In this document: in pieces, positions 1 to 6,882 of the stretch
Layout: every line of letters starts with the position of its first letter
How positions within the stretch are numbered: the stretch's first letter is position 1
NCBI GenBank assembly: GCA_013362555.1
Contig: JABFVX010000493.1
Span: 1 to 11,834 of the forward strand
DNA: 11,834 bases
Source: Mycobacteriaceae bacterium
GTDB taxonomy: Bacteria; Actinomycetota; Actinomycetes; Mycobacteriales; Mycobacteriaceae
Reading direction: 5' to 3'
Position numbers and translations under genes: made by a program
Notes under the pieces: model-generated
The model's input: only the letters and a program-made list of their open reading frames with translations
Database searches by the model: none
Told to the model about the DNA's origin: nothing

Positions 1-1556
1 GCCCCGACGCTCAGGCGGTACCGGACGGGCGCGTCCCGTCCCCCGATCCGCCATCCGCTCGGCGTAGCCCAGTCGCCCGCCTCGCGGCAGGCGCCGTTCC
101 ACAGGCCGAGCCATCGATGCAGTGCCGCCGCAACAAAGACGTCGCCGCCGGGCTCCGGCGCATGGAAATCGCCGATCAGCCGGTCCACCAACTCGGTGTC
201 GAGGCGGCCTGCGGCGACATCGACATCGGCCAGCAGAAACCGCAGGAACTCGATGTTCGTCGTCACGCCGAGAATCACGGTGTCGGCCAAGGCCCGATCC
301 AGCGCGGCCAGCGCCGCGGCGCGGTCCGGCCCGGACGCGATCACTTTCGACAGCATCGGGTCGTAGTCGACGCCGACGGCCATCCCGGCACGCAGACCGG
401 AATCGACCCGCACCGCGGGCCCGTTCGGCTCCGACAGCTCGAGCACGCGACCGCCGGTCGGCAGGAACCCGCGGCCCGGGTCTTCCGCGTACACCCTGGC
501 CTCGATGGCGTGCCCGGTCCAGCGCACGTCGCCCTGCCCGAAGCCGAGCGGCTCGCCCGCGGCGATGCGGAGCTGGCATTCGACCACGTCGATGCCGGTG
601 ACGACCTCGGTGACCGGGTGCTCAACCTGGAGCCGGGTGTTCATCTCCATGAAATAGAAGCGTTCCGGGTCGTCCTCGGAGACAAGGAATTCCACCGTGC
701 CCGCGCCCCGGTAGCCGACACTGCGCGCCGCCGCGCAGGCGGCCGCGCCCATCCGCTCCCGCAGTCCCGGGTCCACCAGCGGCGACGGCGCCTCCTCGAT
801 GACCTTCTGGTGCCGCCGCTGCAGGCTGCATTCCCGCTCGCCGAGATGCACGACTGCCCCGTGTCCGTCGGCGACTATCTGCATCTCGATGTGCCGCGGC
901 CGTGCCACGAGCCGTTCCAGGAACAGCGTGTCGTCGCCGAACGCCGCGGCCGCTTCGCGCCGCGCGCTCGCCAGCGTCTGGCCGAGTTCGTCGGAACGCA
1001 CCACCCGGCGCATCCCCTTGCCGCCGCCGCCCGCGGCGGGCTTCACCAGCACCGGGAACCCGAGTTCGACGGCGGCGGCGGCTAGTTCGGCGTCGTTCAG
1101 TCCTGCCCGCGCCACCCCGGGGATCGTGGGCACGCCCTGCGCGGCCACTGCTTGCTTGGCCGTGATCTTGTCGCCCATCACCGTGATCGCCTCGGGCGGA
1201 GGTCCGATGAAGACGATCCCGGCGGCCGCACACGCCCGCGCGAATTCCGCATTCTCGGAAAGGAACCCGTATCCCGGGTGGATCGCCGCCGCCCCGGCCC
1301 GCTGCGCCGCCTCGAGCACCGCGGCAACGTCGAGGTAGCCGCGCACCGCCACCGCGACGTCGGCCGCCTGCACCGCGGGCGAGTCGGCGTCAGCCTCCGT
1401 GTAGCACACCGCCGCCCGAATACCGAGCTTGCGCAGCGTGCGTACCACCCGCACCGCGATTTCGCCCCGATTGGCCACCAGCACACACGGCCAGAACGAC
1501 CCGCGCTCGGCCGCTGTGCGGACGACGCTCTCCTGCGCTGTCGCGGATTCGGTCAC
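1..1556 (-). CDS. Acyl-CoA carboxylase alpha subunit, biotin carboxylase domain (3-methylcrotonyl-CoA carboxylase type), 3' end outside window
   Basis: This subunit carboxylates biotin with ATP and bicarbonate, then passes the carboxyl group to the beta subunit encoded just upstream. The frame is open for 518 residues up to the window edge. The biotin carboxylase N-lobe is seen at about residues 25-120 (VLVANRGEIAVRV, HPGYGFLSEN). The ATP-grasp fold follows, with K130, K172, the glycine loop GGGGKGM at 176-182, and the active-site run MEMNTRLQVEHP (E304, N306, R308, Q310, H313). The biotin carboxylase C-domain has R354 in EARVYAED. The biotin-carrier domain with its AMKM motif is expected past the edge and is not seen. 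The chosen GTG start at 1556 has GAGG five bases upstream, overlapping the beta-subunit stop, so translation is probably coupled. It gives about 25 residues before the usual family start. Pairing with an MCC-type beta subunit points to leucine breakdown, as for mycobacterial AccA1. The family is certain; the substrate is inferred. Confidence 0.95.
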   Translation of the reverse strand, partial: MTESATAQESVVRTAAERGSFWPCVLVANRGEIAVRVVRTLRKLGIRAAVCYTEADADSPAVQAADVAVAVRGYLDVAAVLEAAQRAGAAAIHPGYGFLSENAEFARACAAAGIVFIGPPPEAITVMGDKITAKQAVAAQGVPTIPGVARAGLNDAELAAAAVELGFPVLVKPAAGGGGKGMRRVVRSDELGQTLASARREAAAAFGDDTLFLERLVARPRHIEMQIVADGHGAVVHLGERECSLQRRHQKVIEEAPSPLVDPGLRERMGAAACAAARSVGYRGAGTVEFLVSEDDPERFYFMEMNTRLQVEHPVTEVVTGIDVVECQLRIAAGEPLGFGQGDVRWTGHAIEARVYAEDPGRGFLPTGGRVLELSEPNGPAVRVDSGLRAGMAVGVDYDPMLSKVIASGPDRAAALAALDRALADTVILGVTTNIEFLRFLLADVDVAAGRLDTELVDRLIGDFHAPEPGGDVFVAAALHRWLGLWNGACREAGDWATPSGWRIGGRDAPVRYRLSVG

Positions 1557-1563
1557 AGGTGCC

Positions 1564-3114
1564 TCACATCCGGAAGACGCCGTTGGCGACGGGGTCGAGG
1601 GGCGCCTGGGCACACACGCCGAGCGCCAAGCCGATGACAGTCCGAGTGTCGGCCGGGTCGATGATGCCGTCGTCCCAGAGCCGGGCCGTCGAATAGTACG
1701 GACTGCCCTGCCGCTCGTACTGATCCCTGGTCTCGGCGTCGGCCCGCGGATCTGCGGCGCCGCGCACGGTCGCCAACACGGCCGCGGCCTGGTCGCCTCC
1801 CATCACCGAGATCCGGGCGTTCGGCCACATCCACAGGAACCGCGGCGAATACGCCCGCCCGCACATGGAATAGTTGCCCGCGCCGTAGGACCCGCCGATG
1901 ATCACCGTCAGCTTCGGCACCCGCGCGCACGCCACAGCGGTGACCATCTTGGCGCCGTGCTTGGCGATGCCCGCCCGCTCGTACTCCTTGCCGACCATGA
2001 ACCCGGTGATGTTCTGCAGGAACAGCAGCGGAATGCGGCGCTGGTCGCAGAGCTGAATGAAATGCGCTCCCTTGAGGGCGGATTCGCCGAACAGCACGCC
2101 GTTGTTGGCGACGATGCCCACCGGGTGTCCGTGGATCCGGGCGAATCCCGTCACCAAGGTCTTGCCGTACTCGGCTTTGAACTCCACGAAACTCGGGCCG
2201 TCCGCGGACACCCCGTCCACGACGGTCGCGATCACCTCGCGAACGTCGTAGGGGGTGCGCGCGTCCGTCGGGACCACGTCGTAGAGCCGCGACTGGTCGT
2301 GCGCGGGCGCGACGACCGGAGCAAACTCCCACGGCGGCGGCTGTTTCGGCGGCAGCGTGGCTACGATGGAGCGCACGATCCGCAGGGCGTCCGCGTCGTC
2401 GTCGGCTAGGTGGTCGACGACGCCGGAATGGCGCGCGTGCACCTCTCCGCCGCCGAGCTCCTCGGCCGTGACCACTTCGCCGGTCGCCGCCTGCACCAGC
2501 GGCGGGCCGCCCAGGAAGATAGTGCCCTGCTCACGCACGATCACCGCTTCGTCGCTCATCGCGGGCACGTAAGCCCCGCCCGCAGTGCAGGATCCGAGCA
2601 CCGCGGCGATCTGCGCAATACCGCGGGCGCTCATGGTCGCCTGGTTGAAGAAGATGCGGCCGAAGTGGTCGCGATCCGGGAACACGTCGTCTTGGCGCGG
2701 CAGATTCGCCCCGCCGGAATCGACCAGATACACGCACGGCAACCGGTTGCCCAGCGCCACCTCCTGGGCGCGCAGGTGCTTCTTCACCGTCATCGGGTAG
2801 TAGGTGCCGCCCTTGACCGTCGCGTCGTTGGCGACGACGACGCACTCGCGCCCGGACACGCGGCCGACACCGGTGATGATGCCCGCGCCGGGCGACTCGT
2901 CGTCGTACATGCCCGTGGCGGCCAGCGGCGACAGCTCCAGAAACGGGCTGCCCCGGTCGAGCAGGCGGTCCACCCGGTCACGCGGCAGCAGCTTCCCCCG
3001 GGCGAGATGACGCTCCCGGGCCCGGTCCGAACCGCCGCGAGCGGCGACTGCCAGCCGTTTCCGCAGGTCGGCTGCCAGTGCTCGGTGTCGCTCTCGATTC
3101 GACAGCTGGCCCAT
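1564..3114 (-). CDS. Acyl-CoA carboxylase beta subunit, carboxyltransferase (3-methylcrotonyl-CoA carboxylase type, AccD1-like)
   Basis: The 516-residue protein transfers carboxyl from carboxybiotin to an acyl-CoA, most likely 3-methylcrotonyl-CoA in leucine catabolism. Both crotonase-like halves are present. The N-terminal half has VDSGGANLPRQDDVFPDRDH (131-150) and the oxyanion loop GSCTAGGAY (174-182). The C-terminal half has NNGVLF (337-342), LQNITGFMVG (366-375) and GGSYGAGNY (407-415). The SGGANLPRQ and FPDRDHFGRIF wording is typical of MCC beta rather than propionyl-CoA carboxylase. It is the first gene of the operon and ends 7 bases before the alpha-subunit start. The ATG at 3114 has only a distant GAGG (about 13 bases), and an inverted repeat ends about six bases upstream of the start. 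The mRNA could therefore have a very short leader or none. In Mycobacterium tuberculosis the equivalent accD1-accA1 pair is controlled by a nearby TetR regulator, which matches the divergent gene here. Substrate assignment is inference from family resemblance. Confidence 0.94.
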   Translation of the reverse strand: MGQLSNRERHRALAADLRKRLAVAARGGSDRARERHLARGKLLPRDRVDRLLDRGSPFLELSPLAATGMYDDESPGAGIITGVGRVSGRECVVVANDATVKGGTYYPMTVKKHLRAQEVALGNRLPCVYLVDSGGANLPRQDDVFPDRDHFGRIFFNQATMSARGIAQIAAVLGSCTAGGAYVPAMSDEAVIVREQGTIFLGGPPLVQAATGEVVTAEELGGGEVHARHSGVVDHLADDDADALRIVRSIVATLPPKQPPPWEFAPVVAPAHDQSRLYDVVPTDARTPYDVREVIATVVDGVSADGPSFVEFKAEYGKTLVTGFARIHGHPVGIVANNGVLFGESALKGAHFIQLCDQRRIPLLFLQNITGFMVGKEYERAGIAKHGAKMVTAVACARVPKLTVIIGGSYGAGNYSMCGRAYSPRFLWMWPNARISVMGGDQAAAVLATVRGAADPRADAETRDQYERQGSPYYSTARLWDDGIIDPADTRTVIGLALGVCAQAPLDPVANGVFRM

Positions 3115-3120
3115 GATTTG

Positions 3121-3138
3121 AGTTAACCTCGATTAACT
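3121..3138. promoter_or_regulatory. Candidate TetR operator between the divergent carboxylase operon and its regulator
   Basis: The 74-base divergent gap contains the inverted repeat AGTTAA-6 nt-TTAACT with perfect 6-base arms. It lies 6 bases from the carboxylase beta ATG and 50 bases from the regulator ATG. It is AT-rich compared with its surroundings. Position and symmetry fit a site for the adjacent TetR protein that would repress the carboxylase operon and perhaps the regulator itself. No binding evidence is available from sequence alone. Confidence 0.6.
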
Positions 3139-3188
3139 GAGTTCGTCAATGATCGATCGCGGTCGGTCAGTGTTCCGGGACGGAGCCG

Positions 3189-3749
3189 ATGTCACAGCGG
3201 GAGCAACTCAAGGCCGAGCGACGCAGGCAGCTGCTCGACGCGGGCGCGCGGCTGATGTCGGAGCGCGGGTTCCGCGGCGTGCGCCTGGAGGACCTCGGCG
3301 CCGCGGTCGGTGTCAGCGGCCCCGCGGTGTACCGACATTTCCCCAGCAAGGAGGCGCTGCTGGTGGAGCTGCTCAGCGACGTGAGCGAGCGGCTGCTCGC
3401 CGACGCGTCCGCCACGGTGGATCGCCTGGCTCCCGAACAGGCCCTCGAGCGCCTCCTCGACCTGCACGTGGATTTCGCTCTCGCCCACCCGCACGTGATC
3501 CGCCTGCAAGACCAGGACCTGCACCATCTGCCCGCCGACGCGGAGCACCGCATCCGCAAGACCCAGCGCCGCTATGTCGAGATCTGGGTCGAGACGCTGT
3601 GCGCCGTCCGCCCGGGCAGGCCCGACGACGACGCCCGCACCGCCGCCCACGCCGTATTCGGCTTGGTCAACTCCACTCCGCACAGCGACCGCGGCGCCCG
3701 CACCCGCTCCGTCCTGCGCCGCATGGCCCTGGCGGCCCTCACGTCCTGA
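3189..3749 (+). CDS. TetR/AcrR-family transcriptional regulator, likely repressor of the divergent acyl-CoA carboxylase operon
   Basis: The protein has 186 residues, a normal TetR length. The N-terminal DNA-binding domain spans about residues 8-60, and its helix-turn-helix reads LEDLGAAVGVSGPAVYRHFPSKEALL (about 33-58). The remainder is a mostly helical ligand domain, including the segment RRYVEIWVETL (127-137), which resembles regulators of acyl-CoA metabolism. The ATG at 3189 is preceded by GGAG three bases away, which is close but usable. The gene is divergent from the 3-methylcrotonyl-CoA carboxylase operon with an inverted repeat between them. This is the arrangement reported for the mycobacterial branched-chain keto-acid regulator BkaR (Rv2506) near accD1-accA1. 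The family is certain. The target and an acyl-CoA effector are inferred from context. Confidence 0.9.
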   Translation: MSQREQLKAERRRQLLDAGARLMSERGFRGVRLEDLGAAVGVSGPAVYRHFPSKEALLVELLSDVSERLLADASATVDRLAPEQALERLLDLHVDFALAHPHVIRLQDQDLHHLPADAEHRIRKTQRRYVEIWVETLCAVRPGRPDDDARTAAHAVFGLVNSTPHSDRGARTRSVLRRMALAALTS

Positions 3750-3760
3750 CCACAACCCTT

Positions 3761-3883
3761 CCAGAATGACCCGTGACGTGCGTCCAGCGCTGCGAGACGG
3801 CGGCCCGAGGAGGCAGCTTGCGTAACACCGCAGGGCCTCGCGAGCAGGGCTATTCAATGCAGCACTTCATGTGTCGTTCTGGA
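3761..3883. repeat. Palindromic intergenic element, copy 1, arms separated by about 80 bases
   Basis: The left arm begins at 3761 with CCAGAATGACCCGTGACG and runs to about 3782. The right arm at 3863-3883 matches the family's right arm at 18 of 21 positions (CACTTCATGTGTCGTTCTGG). All other copies have a spacer of 5-11 bases, but here about 80 bases separate the arms. Either a segment was inserted, or two half-elements remain. The left outer flank (ACAACCCT) resembles the extended arm of the 7693 copy. The element lies between the first TetR gene and the secreted-protein gene. Confidence 0.75.
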
Positions 3884-3945
3884 AGCGGTTGATACAACTC
3901 ACGCGTCGTGTGGACAAAACGTTGTTAGGGTCGGAGCGGCGAGAG

Positions 3946-4296
3946 ATGGGGTTCGAGATGAGACTGATGTTCGCGGCGATGGCCGCGATCGTGCCGGTGA
4001 CAGTGATGTTAGGTGCGGCGCACGCGAATGCGGCAGGCTACGGCGAGGTGAGCTGTACGACGTCCGCGGTGGACAGCCGCGCGGAGGCGGTCTGCGTGAA
4101 CCCCGGCGAGCGATCCGCCACTGTCGCGCTCACCGGCGTGTGCAGCAACATGCGCCCCTTCTACCAGGCCGACGTCCGGGTCGCCGCCCACGCGACCGTC
4201 ACTCTCACCGAAGACTGCGGCCCCGACGAACACCCCCTGTACCAGTACGCCTGGGGCGCGGTCGGCGACGGCCCCGCCCTGCCCCGGCTGCGGTGA
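3946..4296 (+). CDS. Small secreted protein with four cysteines, function unknown
   Basis: I do not recognise a named family. The 116-residue product starts with a Sec-type signal peptide: R6 followed by a hydrophobic stretch to about residue 25 and a likely cut after AHA (28) or ANA-A (30). The mature part of about 86-88 residues has four cysteines (37, 50, 66, 91), enough for two disulfides, and ends in a short acidic and proline-rich tail. An alternative ATG at 3958 gives a shorter signal peptide and is almost as plausible. The frame continues upstream to a GTG at 3871. That segment lies partly in the palindromic element and would put a charged extension before the signal peptide, so I reject it. 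GGAG at 3933-3936 supports the 3946 start. Small secreted cysteine-paired proteins of this layout are common in Nocardia and mycobacteria, mostly uncharacterised. Confidence 0.72.
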   Translation: MGFEMRLMFAAMAAIVPVTVMLGAAHANAAGYGEVSCTTSAVDSRAEAVCVNPGERSATVALTGVCSNMRPFYQADVRVAAHATVTLTEDCGPDEHPLYQYAWGAVGDGPALPRLR

Positions 4297-4302
4297 CCAC
4301 GC

Positions 4303-4370
4303 CTCCCACACCCGAATCACTCAGGTACACCCGCAGCTGCGGGTGTACCTGAGTGATTCGGGTGTGGGAG
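4303..4370. repeat. Perfect 68-bp palindrome with no loop
   Basis: The two 34-base halves (4303-4336 and 4337-4370) are exact reverse complements, meeting at the centre AGCT. The symmetry stops immediately outside. It lies 6 bases after the secreted-protein stop and about 20 bases before the candidate -10 box of the second TetR gene. It is unrelated in sequence to the other palindromic elements here. It could terminate the upstream transcript or bind a protein. There is no T-tract, so a classical intrinsic terminator is uncertain. Confidence 0.95.
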
Positions 4371-4390
4371 TGCGGCCCTCGCGAGCGAAC

Positions 4391-4396
4391 TACACT
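4391..4396 (+). promoter_or_regulatory. Candidate -10 box for the second TetR-reductase operon
   Basis: TACACT fits the actinobacterial -10 consensus. Transcription starting 7-8 bases downstream would begin at about 4403-4404, on the first of two duplicated ATG codons. No clear -35 box is visible; the expected position overlaps the end of the 68-bp palindrome. Confidence 0.4.
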
Positions 4397-4397
4397 G

Positions 4398-4433
4398 CCT
4401 GCCATGACTGAGGACCCCTGCCATGACTGAGGA
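4398..4433 (+). repeat. Tandem duplication (period 19) of the TetR start region
   Basis: CCTGCCATGACTGAGGA occurs at 4398-4414 and again at 4417-4433. The unit carries an ATG and the start of the coding sequence, so there are two ATG codons 19 bases apart in different frames. The GAGGA of the first copy now sits at Shine-Dalgarno distance (9 bases) from the second ATG. Confidence 0.9.
4404..4430 (+). other. Possible 8-codon upstream ORF overlapping the TetR start
   Basis: The first ATG of the duplicated start region reads MTEDPCHD and stops with TGA at 4428-4430, seven bases past the first base of the TetR ATG. If transcription starts at 4403-4404 this would be a leaderless mini-ORF, and its termination next to the TetR ATG could allow reinitiation. 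Whether it is translated cannot be told from sequence. Confidence 0.3.
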
Positions 4434-5076
4434 GCCGGCCGAGCCTGCGGCGCGCACGGCGCCCGGGGGGCTGTCGGAAGCCGAGATCGTCGAAGCGGCG
4501 CTGCGGGTGGTGCGCACCGACGGGGTCGCCAAGCTGTCGATGCGGCGGCTGTCGCGCGACCTCGGCGTCTCGCCGATGGCGCCCTACTACTACGTCGCGG
4601 ACAAGCGCGAGCTGCTCGATCTGGTGGCCTCGGCCGCACTGGGCGCAATCCACTACCCCGCCCCGGATTCCGGGCCGTGGCAGACCCGGCTGCGTTCGGT
4701 GATCGACCAGGTCGACGCCCAGCTGCGCACCCATCCCGGACTCGGCGACGTGCTCATCGAGCAGATGCTGCGGCCCCAGTTGGGCCTGATCGCGGCGGTC
4801 ATGGATATCCTAGTGGACGCGGGCTTCACCGACCGCAACGTGCTCGCCGCGTACGCGACCATCCACACGTTCCTGTTCGGCCGCGGGCATCTCGACCCGG
4901 CGCGCACCACCCCGCCGCCGGACGTGCCGCTGCCCGCGGTGGTGGAGCGGGCCGCGAAGCACCTGCCCGACCTGCCGGGCAAGCACGTCTACGCGTTCGG
5001 TGTCGAGACGCTGATCGCGGGCCTGGAAGCCCAACTGGCGCAACAGCCTTCAGAAGAGGAGCAGACGACTCGATGA
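4423..5076 (+). CDS. TetR-family transcriptional regulator co-transcribed with a reductase
   Basis: The 217-residue protein has a helix-turn-helix at about 38-66 (LSMRRLSRDLGVSPMAPYYYVADKRELL). The C-terminal domain resembles the TetR_C class: aromatic-rich DNA-binding end, long helices, and an IHTFLFGRGHLD-like segment near 147-158. A flexible, proline- and alanine-rich N-terminal extension of about 17 residues precedes the domain. The ATG at 4423 is chosen because GAGGA lies 9 bases upstream and the other ATG (4404) leads to a stop. The stop overlaps the next start as ATGA, so regulator and reductase are probably one operon with coupled translation. The 68-bp palindrome just upstream is a possible but unproven autoregulatory site. 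The ligand is unknown. Confidence 0.9.
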   Translation: MTEEPAEPAARTAPGGLSEAEIVEAALRVVRTDGVAKLSMRRLSRDLGVSPMAPYYYVADKRELLDLVASAALGAIHYPAPDSGPWQTRLRSVIDQVDAQLRTHPGLGDVLIEQMLRPQLGLIAAVMDILVDAGFTDRNVLAAYATIHTFLFGRGHLDPARTTPPPDVPLPAVVERAAKHLPDLPGKHVYAFGVETLIAGLEAQLAQQPSEEEQTTR

Positions 5077-6083
5077 GCAGATCGGTGAAACTCACCGTGG
5101 CCGACGTGGTGACCGAGACCCCGGACGCCTGCTCGCTGGTCTTCGATGCGCCCGAAGGATTCGACTACCGCCCCGGCCAGTTCCTGACGGTGCGCATCCC
5201 CAGCGACCGCACCGGCTCGGTGGCGCGCTGCTATTCGCTGGCCAGCTCGCCGCACACCGGCGAGGCGCCGAAGGTCACCGTCAAGCGCACCGCCGCCGGA
5301 TTCGGTTCGAACTGGCTGTGCGACAACGTCAAACGCGGCGACACCCTGGAAGTGCTCTTGCCGTCGGGCCTGTTCACCCCGAAGAACCTCGACGACGACC
5401 TGCTCCTGTTCGCCGCGGGTAGCGGCGTGACGCCGATCATGTCGATCGTGAAATCCGCGCTGGTCCGCGGCACGGGCCAGGTGGCGTTGATCTACGCGAA
5501 CCGCGATCCGGAGTCCGTCATCTTCGCCGCCGAACTGGACGAGCTCGCGGCCGCGCACCCCAGACTGACTGTGGTGCACTGGCTGGAGACCGGGCGCGGC
5601 GGCCTTCCCACCGCGGCCCAACTGGCCGAAGAGGCCCGCCCCTTCGTCGACTACCAGGCGTTCCTGTGCGGCCCTGGGCCGTTTCTGGACGTCGTGCACG
5701 GCGCGCTCGACGCCCTCGGGGTGCCGCGCACCCGGGTGCACACCGAGGTGTTCACCTCGCTGACCGGCGACCCGTTCGCGGGTCCCGCCGAGGTCGAAGC
5801 GGACGCCGAGGGCGCCGCCACGGTAGACGTCGAGCTCGACGGCCAGGTGCACACCCTCCGCTGGCCGCGGGCCAACACGCTGGTCGACGTCATGCTCGGC
5901 GCGGGCATCGACGTCCCCTACTCCTGCCAGGCAGGCGAGTGCGGCTCCTGCATGTGCACGCTGGTGGAGGGCGAAGTCACGATGGACAACCCCGAAATAC
6001 TCGACCCGGCCGACATCGAAACCGGCTACATCCTCGGCTGCCAGGCCCACCCGGCCACCGACCGCCTCAAGATCGAGTTCTAA
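5073..6083 (+). CDS. FAD/NAD(P)H and [2Fe-2S] oxygenase reductase, KshB/PaaE-type
   Basis: The 336-residue protein passes electrons from NAD(P)H through FAD to a C-terminal plant-type [2Fe-2S] centre and on to an oxygenase partner. The FAD-binding barrel contains YRPGQFLTV (32-40) and RCYS (52-55). The nucleotide domain has GSGVTPIMS (116-124) and CGPGPF (199-204). The ferredoxin domain has cysteines C285, C290, C293 and C323 (PYSCQAGECGSC, ILGCQAHP). Domain order and wording, such as DRTGSVARCYSLASSPHT, closely resemble the reductase of 3-ketosteroid 9-alpha-hydroxylase (KshB; Hmp/Rv3571). Related paralogs serve other Rieske or diiron oxygenases, so I give no symbol. No oxygenase gene is in the window, so the partner must be elsewhere. 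The ATG at 5073 overlaps the TetR stop, with GAGGAG about 11 bases upstream. Its role is cytoplasmic electron transfer in steroid, aromatic or lipid breakdown; the class is certain, the substrate is not. Confidence 0.93.
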   Translation: MSRSVKLTVADVVTETPDACSLVFDAPEGFDYRPGQFLTVRIPSDRTGSVARCYSLASSPHTGEAPKVTVKRTAAGFGSNWLCDNVKRGDTLEVLLPSGLFTPKNLDDDLLLFAAGSGVTPIMSIVKSALVRGTGQVALIYANRDPESVIFAAELDELAAAHPRLTVVHWLETGRGGLPTAAQLAEEARPFVDYQAFLCGPGPFLDVVHGALDALGVPRTRVHTEVFTSLTGDPFAGPAEVEADAEGAATVDVELDGQVHTLRWPRANTLVDVMLGAGIDVPYSCQAGECGSCMCTLVEGEVTMDNPEILDPADIETGYILGCQAHPATDRLKIEF

Positions 6084-6096
6084 ACCCCGCCCAAGC

Positions 6097-6150
6097 CTCC
6101 AGAACGACCCGTGACGTGCGTTGGACGCAACGAACGGGTCATTCAGGAGG
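6097..6150. repeat. Palindromic intergenic element, copy 2
   Basis: The left arm is CCTCCAGAACGACCCGTGAC and onward. The right arm ends GGGTCATTCAGGAGG. The right arm differs from the family at about five positions, mostly next to the spacer. It lies between two convergent genes. Its right arm supplies the TGA stop (6139-6141) and the last codons of the AlkD-like gene on the minus strand. Confidence 0.85.
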
Positions 6151-6882
6151 TTTGCGCATGGCGCGGTAGGAGGCGCGGACGGCAGGGTCGAGGTGTTCGG
6201 TGGCGTAGCTGAGGGCGGTTCGGCCGAGAGCGGCGGCGTGCGTGTCGAGGAAAGCCAGCAGGACGGACCGGTCGACGCGCTTGCCGACCTCGCGCAGCAT
6301 CCAGCCGACCGCCTTCTGGATCAAGTCCGTGCGGTCGCCGCTGAGCTCTTCGCACAGCGCCAGTGTGGTAGACGGGTCGCCCGCCTTGATGAACGCGAAC
6401 GTCGACAGCACCGCCACCCGGCGCTCCCACACCGACTCTCCGGCAGCGAGCTCGAACAACAGGTCGCGCGGCCGGTCGAGCAGCCACGGACCGACGATGT
6501 GCTCGGCGGACGCGTCAACCAGGTCCCAGTTGTTCACCCGGCCGCGGCGCACCGCGTCCAGGTACCACCACACCATTTCCTGCTGCGCCGCCGTGTCGGA
6601 TGCCTTGGCGGCCTTCGCGAATCGCGCGTTCAGAATCACCAGTCCGGCCAGCCGGTGCTCGTGCACCTCGCTGTCGAGCAGCTCGGCGATCTGCCCGAGC
6701 GGCAGCTCGGCGAACCGCTTGGCCACCGCGCGGGTGGCGGGCACCCGCACGCCGATGAACACGTCCCCCTCGCCGTACTCCCCCGGTCCGGTTTTGAAGA
6801 ACCGCTGCAAGTGCACGGCGTCGGCGGGATCAGCGACCGCCGCGAGCGCCGACTGCACCTGCGCCGCCGTCACATCGCTCAC
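6139..6882 (-). CDS. DNA alkylation repair protein, AlkD-like HEAT-repeat glycosylase
   Basis: Members of this family remove N3- and N7-alkylated purines without flipping the base, using a curved stack of HEAT-like helices. The 247-residue protein is helical throughout. It has WDLVD (W119 and D123), matching the spacing of the AlkD catalytic pair W109/D113. WERRVAVLSTFAFIK (152-166) carries the DNA-contacting arginines, and W194 in GWMLREVGK corresponds to AlkD W187. TALSYATEHLD is the usual C-terminal signature. The GTG at 6882 overlaps the stop of the racemase-like gene (GTGA), and the longer frame upstream is an out-of-frame reading of that gene. The last four residues, KPPE, and the stop come from the palindromic element at 6097-6150. 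The AlkD family is clear. Alkyl-purine activity is inferred from the conserved residues. Confidence 0.9.
   Translation of the reverse strand: MSDVTAAQVQSALAAVADPADAVHLQRFFKTGPGEYGEGDVFIGVRVPATRAVAKRFAELPLGQIAELLDSEVHEHRLAGLVILNARFAKAAKASDTAAQQEMVWWYLDAVRRGRVNNWDLVDASAEHIVGPWLLDRPRDLLFELAAGESVWERRVAVLSTFAFIKAGDPSTTLALCEELSGDRTDLIQKAVGWMLREVGKRVDRSVLLAFLDTHAAALGRTALSYATEHLDPAVRASYRAMRKPPE

Noticed and set aside
117..1085. Long plus-strand frame of 322 codons opposite the biotin carboxylase gene
   Set aside because: It is antisense to a gene with clear catalytic motifs. Its composition (rich in R, H, G, P) is the usual mirror of GC-rich coding DNA.
4989..6050. Minus-strand frame of 353 codons opposite the reductase
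   Set aside because: It is antisense to a reductase with complete FAD, NAD and [2Fe-2S] motifs.
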